NCBI GenBank assembly: GCA_943369295.1
Contig: CALRMU020000002.1
Span: 744,001 to 808,000, forward strand
Source of the DNA: JAKRSE01 sp943369295
GTDB lineage: Bacteria > Armatimonadota > Fimbriimonadia > Fimbriimonadales > Fimbriimonadaceae
Length of the DNA stretch: 64,000 nucleotides
Reading direction: 5' to 3'
Under the pieces are notes generated by a model. The model was given only the letters and a program-made list of their open reading frames with translations, did no database searches and was not told where the DNA came from. Of the stretch, positions 8,815-17,676 are shown piece by piece (the stretch's first letter is position 1; each line of letters opens with the position of its first letter). The position numbers were made by a program, and so were the translations under genes.

Positions 8815-9858
8815 GTGGTTGGCCCCCTTTTCTGGCAATTGGCCCTGAGGGTTGACCCCTACGGAAGGCGGCTTCCTGAGCTCTACAAAGCTCTGGAGGC
8901 CGCTGAACTTTTTGACCCCCTAGGAGCTCTGCGAACTCATCCAAAGCTCACTGAGCGAGATCGGGCGCTCCTAGCCAAGACCGACTCCCGCAAGCTCGAA
9001 CAAGTGCTCCACCAGGGAGCCTGGTGCCGATCATGCCAGGATCTAAACCTGCCTTGGCGTGAATGGGGGATCCCTCCCGCCTTTTTTGGTCGTGGTGCCA
9101 TCCCTCAGTCAGATCAGCCGAGGGTCTCTATCGTTGGCACTCGGACGGCCAGCACCTACGGCAAGGCGGCTGCTCTCAAATTCGGTCAGCATCTGGCTGC
9201 AGCAGGAGTACAGGTTGTGAGTGGAGGTGCCTTTGGCATTGATGCCAACGCCCACCGAGGAGCCTTGGATGCCGGAGGCACGACTATGGCAATCTTGGGA
9301 ACGGGTATAGAAAACCTTCAGCCCGCCGCGAACTCCAGCCTTTTTCAAGAGATCATTGCCAAGGGGACAATTCTCAGTCAGTACGCGGTTGGTTCTCCGG
9401 GAAAGGGGGACGCCTTTATCGCCCGAAACCACACCATCGCTGCCATGAGTCACGCCGTGGTGGTTATTGAAGCCCCGGAGAAATCGGGAGCCCTCCATAC
9501 AGCAAGGGCAGCGGCAGAACTCGGCAGGGAAGTCTTTGTGGTTCCTGGCCCCATCACACTCGAAAACTTTCGCGGAAGCCATGCCCTGATTCGAGATGGC
9601 GCAACCCTTGTCGATCATCCCGGCCAGATCTTAGAACAGTTAGGAATTCAGGATTTTGGAGGAGGCTTTATTTCAACCGAGGAAGTCAGCGAAATCGGGG
9701 GACAGATCACAGAGGTCCTCAAAGATGGACCCCAGATGGTTGAGGCTCTGGCCGAAACCCTTGGGCTGGATCCGGGAGAGATCATGGCCGAGCTGACTAT
9801 GCTGGAAGTCGAAGGCCTGGTAGTCAGAGTCCCTGAGGGGTATGCCCTACAGCAATGA
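8815..9858 (+). CDS. dprA: DNA processing protein DprA
   Basis: 347 residues from a GTG start. The Rossmann-like DprA/Smf core is clear: VSIVGTRTASTYG, VVSGGAFGIDANAHRGAL, GGTTMAILGTGIENLQP, ARNHTIAAMSHAVVVIEA, SGALHTARAAAELGREVFVVPG and GSHALIRDGATLV. The usual RNRIIAGLS is varied to RNHTIAAMS. A C-terminal winged-helix-like segment (about 285-347) completes the typical length. DprA binds incoming single-stranded DNA and loads RecA during natural transformation. The next gene, nagA, overlaps the stop by an ATGA junction. Other competence genes are not in the window. Confidence 0.93.
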   Translation: MVGPLFWQLALRVDPYGRRLPELYKALEAAELFDPLGALRTHPKLTERDRALLAKTDSRKLEQVLHQGAWCRSCQDLNLPWREWGIPPAFFGRGAIPQSDQPRVSIVGTRTASTYGKAAALKFGQHLAAAGVQVVSGGAFGIDANAHRGALDAGGTTMAILGTGIENLQPAANSSLFQEIIAKGTILSQYAVGSPGKGDAFIARNHTIAAMSHAVVVIEAPEKSGALHTARAAAELGREVFVVPGPITLENFRGSHALIRDGATLVDHPGQILEQLGIQDFGGGFISTEEVSEIGGQITEVLKDGPQMVEALAETLGLDPGEIMAELTMLEVEGLVVRVPEGYALQQ

Positions 9859-10916
9859 GCAAAAGTCTTCTCACTCTGCTTCCAAATGGCCGCGCCGGAC
9901 TTGCTCATGTAGATTGGTCCAGCGACGGGCCAGTCATCACTCCTTTTGCCGAAGGAGAATCAGGGGAAGCCGAAGGAATTCTCACTCCCGGATTTGTCGA
10001 TATCCACTGCCATGGCGGGTTTGGCTATGACTTCATGTCGGCCAGCAGCCAAGAAATCGCCGCTTGGGCAGAGAAGCTGGCTGAAGAAGGTTACGAGTAC
10101 TTCCTCCCAACGACCGTCACCTGTTCGGCTGAAGCTGCCAAAAAGGCTCTGGACAATCTTCCAGACCACCCCATGGTCGCTGGAGTCCATCTCGAAGGGC
10201 CCTTCATTTCACCTGACTACCCTGGTGCTCAGCCTCCCGGCTTCATTAAGGATCCTGCCGGACGGGATGCAGCCTGGGATGGGGTCTTGAAGGATCTTCG
10301 TATCAAGGTCATGACCCTGGCTCCGGAACGACCAGGCGCGAATGTCCTGATAAAAGATTTGAACCAGAGAGGAATCATCGCCTCGATGGGTCACACAGCC
10401 GCTTCTTTCGAAGAAGCTCAAGTCGGCTTCCAGAATGGAGTCAGGCATTCCACCCACACCTACAATGCCATGAAGGGGCTGCACCACCGAGAGCCCGGCG
10501 CCCTTGGCTTCATCCTCTCAGAGCCCGGCATCATGGCCGAACTCATCTACGATCGGATCCATGTCAGCTTTGGTGCGGCCAAGGCTCTGCTGCAGGCAAA
10601 AGGGTGGGGAGGCGTAATCGCTGTCAGCGATGCGACCCGGGCTGCCGGCATGCCGAGTGGAACTGAGTTTGAAATGTGGGACCTGAAGGTCGTCACTAAA
10701 AACAAGGAAGTCAGACTCAAGTCGAACGGTGCCTTGGCCGGCAGTGCGATCACTCTGAGGGATGCCTTTATCAATATCTGCCAGGATTTTGGACTCGAAG
10801 CAGCCATCAGAACCTGCAGTCTCAACCCACGCCGAGCACTAAAATTGACTGATCGGCCTAGGGTTTGGGTCCAGTTCAGCCCTGACTTCTCAGAGCATGT
10901 AACGATTCGGTGCTAA
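9855..10916 (+). CDS. nagA: N-acetylglucosamine-6-phosphate deacetylase
   Basis: 353 residues. Amidohydrolase motifs characteristic of NagA are present: PGFVDIHCHGG, the glutamate metal ligand in GVHLEGPF, SMGHTAASFEEA, HTYNAMKGLHHREPG and the catalytic Asp in VSDATRAAG. It converts GlcNAc-6-phosphate to glucosamine-6-phosphate and acetate in amino-sugar recycling. The ATG overlaps the dprA stop (ATGA), indicating translational coupling with an unrelated function. The C-terminus is shorter and less conserved than usual: the canonical G(A)DADLVVLD ending is replaced by WVQFSPDFSEHVTIRC. A deacetylase of a related sugar cannot be excluded. Confidence 0.9.
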   Translation: MSKSLLTLLPNGRAGLAHVDWSSDGPVITPFAEGESGEAEGILTPGFVDIHCHGGFGYDFMSASSQEIAAWAEKLAEEGYEYFLPTTVTCSAEAAKKALDNLPDHPMVAGVHLEGPFISPDYPGAQPPGFIKDPAGRDAAWDGVLKDLRIKVMTLAPERPGANVLIKDLNQRGIIASMGHTAASFEEAQVGFQNGVRHSTHTYNAMKGLHHREPGALGFILSEPGIMAELIYDRIHVSFGAAKALLQAKGWGGVIAVSDATRAAGMPSGTEFEMWDLKVVTKNKEVRLKSNGALAGSAITLRDAFINICQDFGLEAAIRTCSLNPRRALKLTDRPRVWVQFSPDFSEHVTIRC

Positions 10917-10953
10917 CATAGGCCTTGCTGGCTTCAGAAGGGGCCAAGCTTCC

Positions 10954-12852
10954 ATGTCTCGCTGGCAAGTCTTTAAACAGGCACTCTTTGGCAAGCCCAT
11001 TGCCACAAAACACGCTCATTCCGAGCGGCTTCCTAAGAGGTACGGCCTTCCCGTTTTTGCTTCAGACGCTTTGTCATCAGTTGCCTATGCTACTGAAGAA
11101 GTTCTTCTGATTCTCGTTCTCGCTGGCACTGCGCCTATTCTTTTCGGTGCCCAGCCCGCTTACTACTGGCTTCTTGGCATCTCGTTGGCTCTGGTTCTGC
11201 TGCTTAGTCTCGTAGCGACCAGCTACTACCAGACCATTCATGCCTACCCAGAAGGCGGCGGCAGCTACTCCGTCAGCCGAAGCAACCTTGGCCCTTTTGC
11301 CGGCAAAGTCGCTGGTGCAGCACTTTTTATTGATTACATCCTTACCGTTGCCGTTTCGGTTTCTGCCGGAACAGCGGCTCTTGTTTCAGCTTTCTCAAAC
11401 CTCCAGCCTTACATGGTTTTGATTGCTGTACTGGCAGTACTGATAATCATGTACGCCAATTTAAGGGGCGCAAAAGAAAGCGGAATAGTCTTTGCAGTGC
11501 CAACTTACGCCTTTGTGCTTGGCGTGACTGGACTGATCATGTGGGGAATATCACGCGAAGCTTTTGGCATGCACGAGTACAAGCTTGTGACAGAACTGCC
11601 CGAGAAGGCGGCAATTATCAACGAGTATGCCAGCCAAGCTCCAGAGTGGATTCATGCTTTGCCGCTGCTTTTCCTTCTAAAAGCATTTGCCGCCTCCTGC
11701 ACCGCCTTGACCGGAGTTGAAGCTATTTCCAACGGAGTCCAGGCCTTTAAGCAGCCAGAAGCAAAGAATGCTTCTCAGACTCTGATCATGATGGCCGCCA
11801 TTCTTGGCTTCCTCTTCATGGGTGTATCGTGGTGCGCACAGCATTACGCCATTTTGCCAATGGAATCATCCCAGGCTGGCTATCAAACCGTCTTGGCACA
11901 GCTAGCAGGCGAAGTTTTTGGCAAGGGCAGCATTGGCTTCTATTTCATTCAGTTCGCCACGGTTGCTATCCTGTTCCTGGCTGCGAACACGGCCTTTGCA
12001 GACTTCCCGAGGCTTTCAAGTCTCATCGCGAGAGACAGCCTGCTTCCACGATTTCTGATGGGTTTGGGCGACAGGCTGGTTTTCAACAACGGAATCATCC
12101 TTCTCTCGCTCCTCTCCATTATTCTTCTGGTGGCCTTTAATGCCGATACCCACAAGCTGGTGCCCCTCTATGCTGTTGGCGTCTTTACCGCCTTCACCAT
12201 GAGCCAATCTGGCATGGTGGCCTTTTGGAAGAAGAGGGGCGTACACGACTGGCGCTTCTTCCTCAACCTATTTGGAGCCATCACAACCGGCTTAGTCACG
12301 ATTATTCTAACCATCACTAAGTTTCAGGATGGAGCCTGGGTTACTGTCTTCGCCGTTGGAGGCGTGATGGCACTTTTCTGGGTTGTAGAGAAGCACTACA
12401 ACAAGATGAGGGAGGAACTGGCTCTCACCAGCGACCTAAAGGTGCCGGTTCGAAAAACTGTTGCCCTGCTGCTTGTGCCTCGAATGCACAGAGGAATTCT
12501 GGAATCTATCGGCTACGCCAAATCTCTGACCAAGGATGTCAGGGCCCTCCACGTCACTATCGATCCTAAATCTGTTCCTGCCTTCAAGGAAGATTGGAAC
12601 AAGTTTGGTTCTGATCTCCCGCTCGTGGTCTTAGAATCGCCGTACCGATCTTTGATCGAGCCAATTCTTGAATACATTGACGCGACCCTGGAATCTGATC
12701 CCGAACTCATGATCACGGTGATCGTGCCGCAGGGAGTCGCTCCTAGGTGGTGGCATAAGTTCCTCCACAACAACGCCGCCCTTTGGCTTAAGCGAGCCCT
12801 GGGCACGCGCGAGAGAGTGGTGGTTACCAACGTCCGCTATTTTGTGAAGTGA
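10954..12852 (+). CDS. APC-superfamily permease, KimA/KUP-like potassium transporter
   Basis: 632 residues. A cytosolic lead (MSRWQVFKQALFGKPIATKH) is followed by ASDALSSVAYATEE, which closely matches the start of TM1 in Bacillus subtilis KimA (YdaO). Residues D38 and Y45 correspond to the K+-coordinating Asp36 and Tyr43 of KimA. About twelve hydrophobic segments extend to residue ~460, then a cytosolic USP-like C-terminal domain (about 475-632). This architecture and length fit KimA-type K+/H+ symport better than amino acid permeases, although databases often call such proteins amino acid permease. The next gene, a STAS/USP protein 10 bp downstream, is probably its partner. No c-di-AMP riboswitch fits in the 37-bp upstream gap. 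Confidence 0.8.
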   Translation: MSRWQVFKQALFGKPIATKHAHSERLPKRYGLPVFASDALSSVAYATEEVLLILVLAGTAPILFGAQPAYYWLLGISLALVLLLSLVATSYYQTIHAYPEGGGSYSVSRSNLGPFAGKVAGAALFIDYILTVAVSVSAGTAALVSAFSNLQPYMVLIAVLAVLIIMYANLRGAKESGIVFAVPTYAFVLGVTGLIMWGISREAFGMHEYKLVTELPEKAAIINEYASQAPEWIHALPLLFLLKAFAASCTALTGVEAISNGVQAFKQPEAKNASQTLIMMAAILGFLFMGVSWCAQHYAILPMESSQAGYQTVLAQLAGEVFGKGSIGFYFIQFATVAILFLAANTAFADFPRLSSLIARDSLLPRFLMGLGDRLVFNNGIILLSLLSIILLVAFNADTHKLVPLYAVGVFTAFTMSQSGMVAFWKKRGVHDWRFFLNLFGAITTGLVTIILTITKFQDGAWVTVFAVGGVMALFWVVEKHYNKMREELALTSDLKVPVRKTVALLLVPRMHRGILESIGYAKSLTKDVRALHVTIDPKSVPAFKEDWNKFGSDLPLVVLESPYRSLIEPILEYIDATLESDPELMITVIVPQGVAPRWWHKFLHNNAALWLKRALGTRERVVVTNVRYFVK

Positions 12853-12862
12853 GAAAAAGAAG

Positions 12863-13672
12863 ATGATTGTTGAATCCTACGAAGACGTCATCGTCCTTTC
12901 TGGCGCCCTTAAAAGCAACAACTGGCACACCATTCAAACGGCCATTGGCTTGACCCTGCGTCGACACCCTTCCGGGGTCATCATCGATTGCAGCGGCCTG
13001 ACTGAGATGAACGATCAGGGCGTTTTGACTTTCACTGATGCCATGGAGTTTGTCCAGAGCCAGAATGATGCCCGCATTGTCCTGGCCGCTGTTCCGGCTC
13101 CGATCATGGAGATTCTCAAGGACACTCCTGAAGTAAGGTCGCAGCTTCCTATCGTTCCCACGGTCGATGACGCACGGCGGTCTCTCGACGTGCTGGATGC
13201 GGTTTCTGACACCAACGGCAAAAAGTCCAAGGTTCACAAGGAAGTCCAGGTGAGGGTTCTTTGTGTTCTGCAGGGGTCCGACCACGACATGGATGTCTTG
13301 GTCATCACTCGAGAGCTGGTGAACAACATTCAGGCTAAGGTTCTCATTCTTCTTCCCATCGTTGTGCCGCGAGATCTCCCCCTCACCGCCCCTATGGTTG
13401 AGATAGAAGAAAGAGCGGTCAAGTCGGCTAGCCGGGCCAAAGAGATCTTTTACGAGTGCCGCACACCACACGAAGTTCGTCTGGAAAGAACTCGCGACCT
13501 TCCAGGGCTTCTGCATGAATTCAGTGAAGAGCTGCAGGCCTCCTACACCGTTCTGGCGATTCCAGACGAGAGCTTAGGAGAGGACAAGTGTGTGAAGCTG
13601 ATGAGGGGCGTGCTTTCTCAGGTGACGAGGCCAGTGCTCTTTGTGCGTGGCCACGAGAAGATCATGGAATAG
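12863..13672 (+). CDS. STAS domain fused to universal-stress-protein-like domain
   Basis: 269 residues. The first ~105 residues read as a STAS (anti-sigma antagonist-like) fold, with the signature strand-loop VIIDCSGLTEMNDQGVLTF. The position of the phosphorylatable serine of SpoIIAA is aspartate here (N50-D51-Q52-G53), so phospho-control is absent or mimicked. From about residue 125 a USP-like alpha/beta domain follows, without a clear ATP-binding GxxG motif, ending RPVLFVRGHEKIME. It starts 10 bp after the KimA-like permease, so they form an operon; the permease also ends in a USP-like domain. A role in regulating the transporter, as STAS domains do for SLC26 carriers, is inference. Confidence 0.7.
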   Translation: MIVESYEDVIVLSGALKSNNWHTIQTAIGLTLRRHPSGVIIDCSGLTEMNDQGVLTFTDAMEFVQSQNDARIVLAAVPAPIMEILKDTPEVRSQLPIVPTVDDARRSLDVLDAVSDTNGKKSKVHKEVQVRVLCVLQGSDHDMDVLVITRELVNNIQAKVLILLPIVVPRDLPLTAPMVEIEERAVKSASRAKEIFYECRTPHEVRLERTRDLPGLLHEFSEELQASYTVLAIPDESLGEDKCVKLMRGVLSQVTRPVLFVRGHEKIME

Positions 13673-13733
13673 TTTGGGAAATTTTCTCAAATGATCCCTG
13701 TAGATTCTGCCTGGCCCATCCGATCATTCCCCT

Positions 13734-13913
13734 ATGAGGATCAATGGGCCATCACCTTATGTGACCCAGCTTCAGGGCACACAGACCGAGGGCCTGAAGC
13801 AGCAGCACCAGGTTCGAGTCCTTAAGAAGGCGCTTGAATCTCAGACCAGCGCCGCCGACCAGCTGTTGAAGCTGCTTGAGCCCAAGGGCAAGAATCTCGA
13901 TATCAGAGCCTGA
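13734..13913 (+). CDS. YjfB-like small putative motility-associated protein
   Basis: A 59-residue reading frame from ATG to TGA. It starts MRINGPSPYVTQLQGTQTEG and continues LKQQHQVRVLKKALESQTSA and ADQLLKLLEPKGK. The pattern VxVLKKALExQxxxAxQLLKLLE is the core of the YjfB family (putative motility protein), short alpha-helical proteins of about 60 residues found in flagellated and other bacteria. No strong ribosome binding site is seen, and its only flagellar link is by family. Convergent with the methyltransferase gene, only 4 bp apart. Confidence 0.6.
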   Translation: MRINGPSPYVTQLQGTQTEGLKQQHQVRVLKKALESQTSAADQLLKLLEPKGKNLDIRA

Positions 13914-13917
13914 TCTG

Positions 13918-14658
13918 CTACGGCTTTAGAGCCGTGCAGGTCATGTTCATGCTAAGAATCACCTTGAGTTCGCCTGACTCAACCGTGTAAGCCAGCCGCC
14001 AGGGCAGGCTGACTAAGGGCCATAGAATTGCCCTGACCATGCTCTTGATTCCATGAGGAACGGGGCGGTCCTCAAAGGTTGAGGCATCTTTAAAGCCGAT
14101 TGCCTCGCTCAACTGCCTCCACGAGGTTGACGTGAAGGCGGTTTCGTGAGTCAAGTCTCCGTAGCGGATAGTTGATCCGAAAATTCCGCCGGCATTGGGC
14201 ACATGGACGATCAGTTTTCCTTGAGGGCGCAGAACCCTTTTTGCCTCTCCTAGAATTTCAAAAAGCTCGGGGAGGGTCATGTGCTCAAGAACATCGATGA
14301 ACATGGCGACATCAATCGATTCAGTCGCCATTGCTTTGATCGACTCAACCAAGTCGCCCAGAGTCACGTTTGGTGCACCCAGCTTGCCCGCCAGGGCCAC
14401 CATCTCTGGTGAGACATCAATGCCCTTGAGGTTGGTGTAGCCCAACTGTTGAAGAACATAGAGATGGGCTCCGTAACCACAGCCGAAATCGACTATCGCC
14501 GCATTTGTGTTGGCAGGGAAGTGCTTTGCCACCAGCTTTTGAATCGAGGGAGCTCTATGCCCGATCTCAACTGTTTGAACAGCTGCATCATGAAAGCCTT
14601 GGCCAGTGGAAACATAGGCTTCGTAAAGCTTTTCTTTGCAGTCTGATCGGGTGACCAT
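13918..14658 (-). CDS. Class I SAM-dependent methyltransferase
   Basis: 246 residues. The SAM-binding motif I is IVDFGCGYGAHLYVLQQLG, followed by the acidic loop LKGIDVSPEMVALAGKLG. VAMFIDVLEHMTLPELFEIL and VLRPQGKLIVHVPN are typical of Methyltransf_11/25 enzymes. These methylate small molecules, lipids or glycans; the substrate is not evident. The C-terminal part (MVRAILWPLVSLPWRLAYTV) is hydrophobic and could associate with the membrane. Monocistronic, convergent with the small YjfB-like gene. Confidence 0.87.
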   Translation of the reverse strand: MVTRSDCKEKLYEAYVSTGQGFHDAAVQTVEIGHRAPSIQKLVAKHFPANTNAAIVDFGCGYGAHLYVLQQLGYTNLKGIDVSPEMVALAGKLGAPNVTLGDLVESIKAMATESIDVAMFIDVLEHMTLPELFEILGEAKRVLRPQGKLIVHVPNAGGIFGSTIRYGDLTHETAFTSTSWRQLSEAIGFKDASTFEDRPVPHGIKSMVRAILWPLVSLPWRLAYTVESGELKVILSMNMTCTALKP

Positions 14659-14874
14659 TACCCAGCAAAACTACCCGAGAAACCGTGCCAAACCGACCTC
14701 TATCTTCGGATCATCCAGCATATATGCCAGTGTCCTGGTCCTAGTCTGTCCCCTCTGATCAGCCTCTTGGCGATACCGGAGTTAATCCTGACCAGCAGAA
14801 TTGCCAGGTTCTGTAGTCCTAGTAACAAAACCTGGGTTGAAGTGGTAGGATTCAGCCTTCGGGTGAAGGTTCTT

Positions 14875-15459
14875 ATGCGTTTTCCTGCATTTATTCTTGC
14901 GGCTTGTCTTGTCGGTTCGGCCAGCGCGCAGATCAATGTTGCTGCCGCGGCAAACGGTGGCACGGCCAGCCAGAGCTCTTTGTGGACTGCGGCCGCAACG
15001 GCAGATAAAGCCATTGATGGCAACAACAACGGAGTCTGGGGTGCCAACGGCATTTTTACTCTCAACCACACCAATGCAGAGCAGGGTGCCTGGTTGAAAA
15101 TCATGTTCAACGACACCTACAGCATCGACACCTTGAATATCTGGAACCGTGTTGAATTGAGTGGAAGGCTGAACCCCTTTTCCGTTCGCCTTTACGATGG
15201 AGCCAATTTGGCTTGGGAATCAACCGGCCTCACTTTTGATGACAATATCAACGATGGGCTGAACTTCACCAAGGGCATGCTGCTTTCTCCCGGCGGAATC
15301 TTGGCCAACAGCGTTGAGATCCAGCTGGATGGAAGCAACTACCTTCACTTGGCCGAAGTTGAAGCCTTTGCTCCAGTTCCAGAACCAGCAACTATGATCG
15401 GTCTCGCCGCTGGTGGACTGCTTCTTATGAAGCGCAGAAAAGCCAAAGCAAAAGCCTAA
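14875..15459 (+). CDS. PEP-CTERM protein with discoidin (F5/8 type C)-like domain
   Basis: 194 residues from ATG 14875, chosen because a signal peptide (MRFPAFILAACLVGSASAQ) starts there and a GAAGG site precedes it; an in-frame extension to 14767 lacks such features. Residues about 35-160 form a galactose-binding-like/discoidin fold: KAIDGNNNGVWG, QGAWLKIMFNDTYSIDTLNI and VEIQLDGSNYLHLAEVEAFA. The end is VPEPATMIGLAAGGLLLMKRRK, a PEP-CTERM signal. Probably a surface or matrix carbohydrate-binding protein. A strong terminator follows at 15487. Confidence 0.88.
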   Translation: MRFPAFILAACLVGSASAQINVAAAANGGTASQSSLWTAAATADKAIDGNNNGVWGANGIFTLNHTNAEQGAWLKIMFNDTYSIDTLNIWNRVELSGRLNPFSVRLYDGANLAWESTGLTFDDNINDGLNFTKGMLLSPGGILANSVEIQLDGSNYLHLAEVEAFAPVPEPATMIGLAAGGLLLMKRRKAKAKA

Positions 15460-15486
15460 GGCTTAGCCCTTAGTCAAGTCTTGACC

Positions 15487-15521
15487 CCAGGCAGACAGAG
15501 TCTGCCTGGTATCTTTCTTTT
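15487..15521 (+). terminator. Rho-independent terminator
   Basis: A perfect 10-bp stem (CCAGGCAGAC / GTCTGCCTGG, loop AGA) is followed by TATCTTTCTTTT. It sits 28 bp after the discoidin PEP-CTERM gene and would end its transcript. Confidence 0.85.
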
Positions 15522-15524
15522 ACC

Positions 15525-15770
15525 TTGAGCCGAAAGCCCAAACCACCTGCCCTCTGGAAGAACTCTTTCTTCTGGTTTGCCGCCATCCTTCTGGCTCTCG
15601 GCCTGTGGGGATTGGCCTCGGGTGACAGGGTGATTCAAGATCCTGGCCAGACTCAGGAAGCCAACTTGGCGCTTTTGTACATCGCTGGCGCCGTGATCAT
15701 GGCCATCAATGGCTGGATGACTCACGCTCAGTCGATGAAGGCTTATCAAGACGAAACCGACGGTGAGTAA
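15525..15770 (+). CDS. Small two-TM membrane protein, unknown function
   Basis: 81 residues from a TTG start (SRKPKPPALWKNSFF). Two hydrophobic segments are predicted at about 13-31 (FFWFAAILLALGLWGLA) and 49-64 (LYIAGAVIMAINGW), with a basic N-terminus and an acidic C-terminal tail. The TTG lies immediately after the upstream terminator, so the leader would be very short or absent. No family recognised. It could be a false call, but the amphipathic layout and continuous frame support a real small membrane protein. Confidence 0.5.
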   Translation: MSRKPKPPALWKNSFFWFAAILLALGLWGLASGDRVIQDPGQTQEANLALLYIAGAVIMAINGWMTHAQSMKAYQDETDGE

Positions 15771-15842
15771 GAGCTAGTCTCAGGACCAGCCGGGGCCGTC
15801 CTGGCAAATCAACCTCGCTTAAGGTACATTTTCATTCCGCTC

Positions 15843-15917
15843 GGTCGGTTAGCTCAGCGGTAGAGCACTACAATGACACTGTAGGGGTCGTAGGTTCAAA
15901 TCCTATACCGACCACCA
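15843..15917 (+). tRNA. tRNA-Val (GAC)
   Basis: Complete cloverleaf: acceptor GGTCGGT pairs with ACCGACC, D arm TAGCTCAGCGGTAGAGC, anticodon arm CTACA-ATGACAC-TGTAG with anticodon GAC, T arm with GGTTCAAATCC, discriminator A and encoded CCA at 15915-15917. It is followed at once by a terminator. Confidence 0.96.
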
Positions 15918-15957
15918 TCTCCTCCAGATTCTTTTGAACCTGGGGGAGATTTTTGTT
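15917..15957 (+). terminator. Terminator after tRNA-Val
   Basis: An 11-bp stem (ATCTCCTCCAG / CTGGGGGAGAT, one G-U pair) with a 12-nt loop is followed by TTTTTG. It directly abuts the CCA end of tRNA-Val. Confidence 0.75.
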
Positions 15958-16017
15958 TAGGGTCGCCTGCCAGCGGGCTCAAAACGTTCTCTGCCATAAA
16001 GACTGCATAGGTTCAAG

Positions 16018-17616
16018 ATGGCAGACACGTTTCCCAACTACGACCCTGGTCTTTGCCCCCTTGTCGAAGAGTTTTCGGCCGACTGGTCCGTGCTGCACAG
16101 GCGATGGAAGCTGACTTACTCGCCGGTCCACGCAGACCGCAAAGGGAGACTGATTGCGGATTGGCAGGATCGACTGAGCCAACTGCCTTTCGATCAGATG
16201 AGCCATGCAGGCAAGATCGACTTTTCTCTGTTGCGAAACCATCTGGAGAGTCTCTCTTCGGACCTTGCCAGAGAAAGAGAAGAAGCAGAGAGGCTAGAGA
16301 CTAAGCTGCCCTTCGCTAGAACCATCTGCGAGCTGGACCGAGACAGAACCAGCTTTGAGCCGCTTGATGCCAAGCTCGCTTCAAAAAAGCTCGATGACTT
16401 GGCTGCCCACATTGCTGGCGCACCTGAGCAGGAAGAAGATGCTGTTGCCCTCATGTGGGCCAATCAGTTAAGGAAGGCCATGAAGGAATGGGCCCAGTTT
16501 TACCAAGGCTACGATCCAGATATTGACTGGTGGATTCGAGAGCCTTTAGCGCGGGTTAACTCTGGCTTGGATTCTTTCTGCTCCAAGTTAGAAGAAGCCG
16601 AGAAGTTGAGCAGCCAGATTCCAAGCCGCCCCATCGGACGTGAAGGGCTGCTTAATGATCTTAAGTTCGACATGGTGCCCTACACTCCCGAGCGCCTGAT
16701 TGAGATTGGCGAAAGGGAATACCAGTGGTGCATGGATGAGATGCTTAAGGCAAGCCAGGAGCTTGGCTTTGGGGACGACTGGAAGGCAGCTCAAGAACAT
16801 GTGAAGCAGACCTGCCTCGCTCCGGGGCAGCAGCCTCAGATGGTGCTTGGTCTTGCCCGTGAAGCTGAAGACTACGTTGCGGACCTTGTCACGGTGCCGG
16901 AATACGCCAAGGAAGTCTGGCGGATGGAAATGATGGCGGCAGAAAGGCAGAAGGTGAGCCCTTTCTTTCTGGGCGGCGAAGCCATTATCGTCAGCTACCC
17001 CACTGATGCAATGACGTTTGAGGAGAAGGCCATGAGCATGAGGGGTAACAACCCCAACTTCTCTCGGGCTACAGTGCAGCACGAACTCATCCCCGGGCAC
17101 CATCTGCAGTTCTACATGCTTCAGAGGCACCGCCCCTACCGAAAGCTCTTTTCAACTCCTTTCTGGATTGAGGGCTGGACGATTTACTGGGAGTTTCTCC
17201 TCTGGCAGATGGGCTTTCCTCGTACCCCAGAAGAAAGAATCGGGATGCTCTTTTGGCGCATGCACCGATGTGTTAGGGTTGTCTTCTCGCTCAAATGTCA
17301 TATGGGACTCATGACGACTCAGGAATGCGTGGACATGCTGGTCGACCGGGTGGGTCATGAGAGGCTGAACGCGGAAGGCGAGGTCAGGCGATCTTTCAAC
17401 GGAACCTACCCTCCCCTTTATCAAGCGGCTTATCTGCTCGGAGGGATTCAGTTCAGGGCGATTTCTGAGGAGCTGCAGGCTAAAGGGTGGAGCCTGAAGC
17501 AGATTCATGATGCCATGCTGCGGCAGAATCAAATGCCTCCGGCCATGATGAGGCTCGCGTTGCTGGGCGAGGATCCACCTGAGAGGGAGAACCCTGAGTT
17601 CCTGTTTGATGGTTAG
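16018..17616 (+). CDS. DUF885 family putative metallopeptidase
   Basis: 532 residues, no signal peptide. It contains HELIPGHH at residue ~355 within VQHELIPGHHLQFYM, the zinc-binding HExxxGHH-type motif typical of DUF885 proteins, and a later segment PFWIEGWTIYWEFLLWQMGF that includes the third-ligand region. DUF885 members resemble carboxypeptidase-like gluzincins; substrate unknown. Length matches the family (500-600 residues). Stands alone after tRNA-Val, followed by a repeat cluster. Confidence 0.85.
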   Translation: MADTFPNYDPGLCPLVEEFSADWSVLHRRWKLTYSPVHADRKGRLIADWQDRLSQLPFDQMSHAGKIDFSLLRNHLESLSSDLAREREEAERLETKLPFARTICELDRDRTSFEPLDAKLASKKLDDLAAHIAGAPEQEEDAVALMWANQLRKAMKEWAQFYQGYDPDIDWWIREPLARVNSGLDSFCSKLEEAEKLSSQIPSRPIGREGLLNDLKFDMVPYTPERLIEIGEREYQWCMDEMLKASQELGFGDDWKAAQEHVKQTCLAPGQQPQMVLGLAREAEDYVADLVTVPEYAKEVWRMEMMAAERQKVSPFFLGGEAIIVSYPTDAMTFEEKAMSMRGNNPNFSRATVQHELIPGHHLQFYMLQRHRPYRKLFSTPFWIEGWTIYWEFLLWQMGFPRTPEERIGMLFWRMHRCVRVVFSLKCHMGLMTTQECVDMLVDRVGHERLNAEGEVRRSFNGTYPPLYQAAYLLGGIQFRAISEELQAKGWSLKQIHDAMLRQNQMPPAMMRLALLGEDPPERENPEFLFDG

Positions 17617-17676
17617 GTTGGCCCAAGGCTTGGTGCCCTCTCGTTTGAAAGAATGAGAGGAACGGGAAGCGAACAT

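Noticed and set aside
10917..10953. c-di-AMP riboswitch upstream of the KimA-like gene
   Set aside because: Only 37 bp separate it from nagA, too short for the aptamer.
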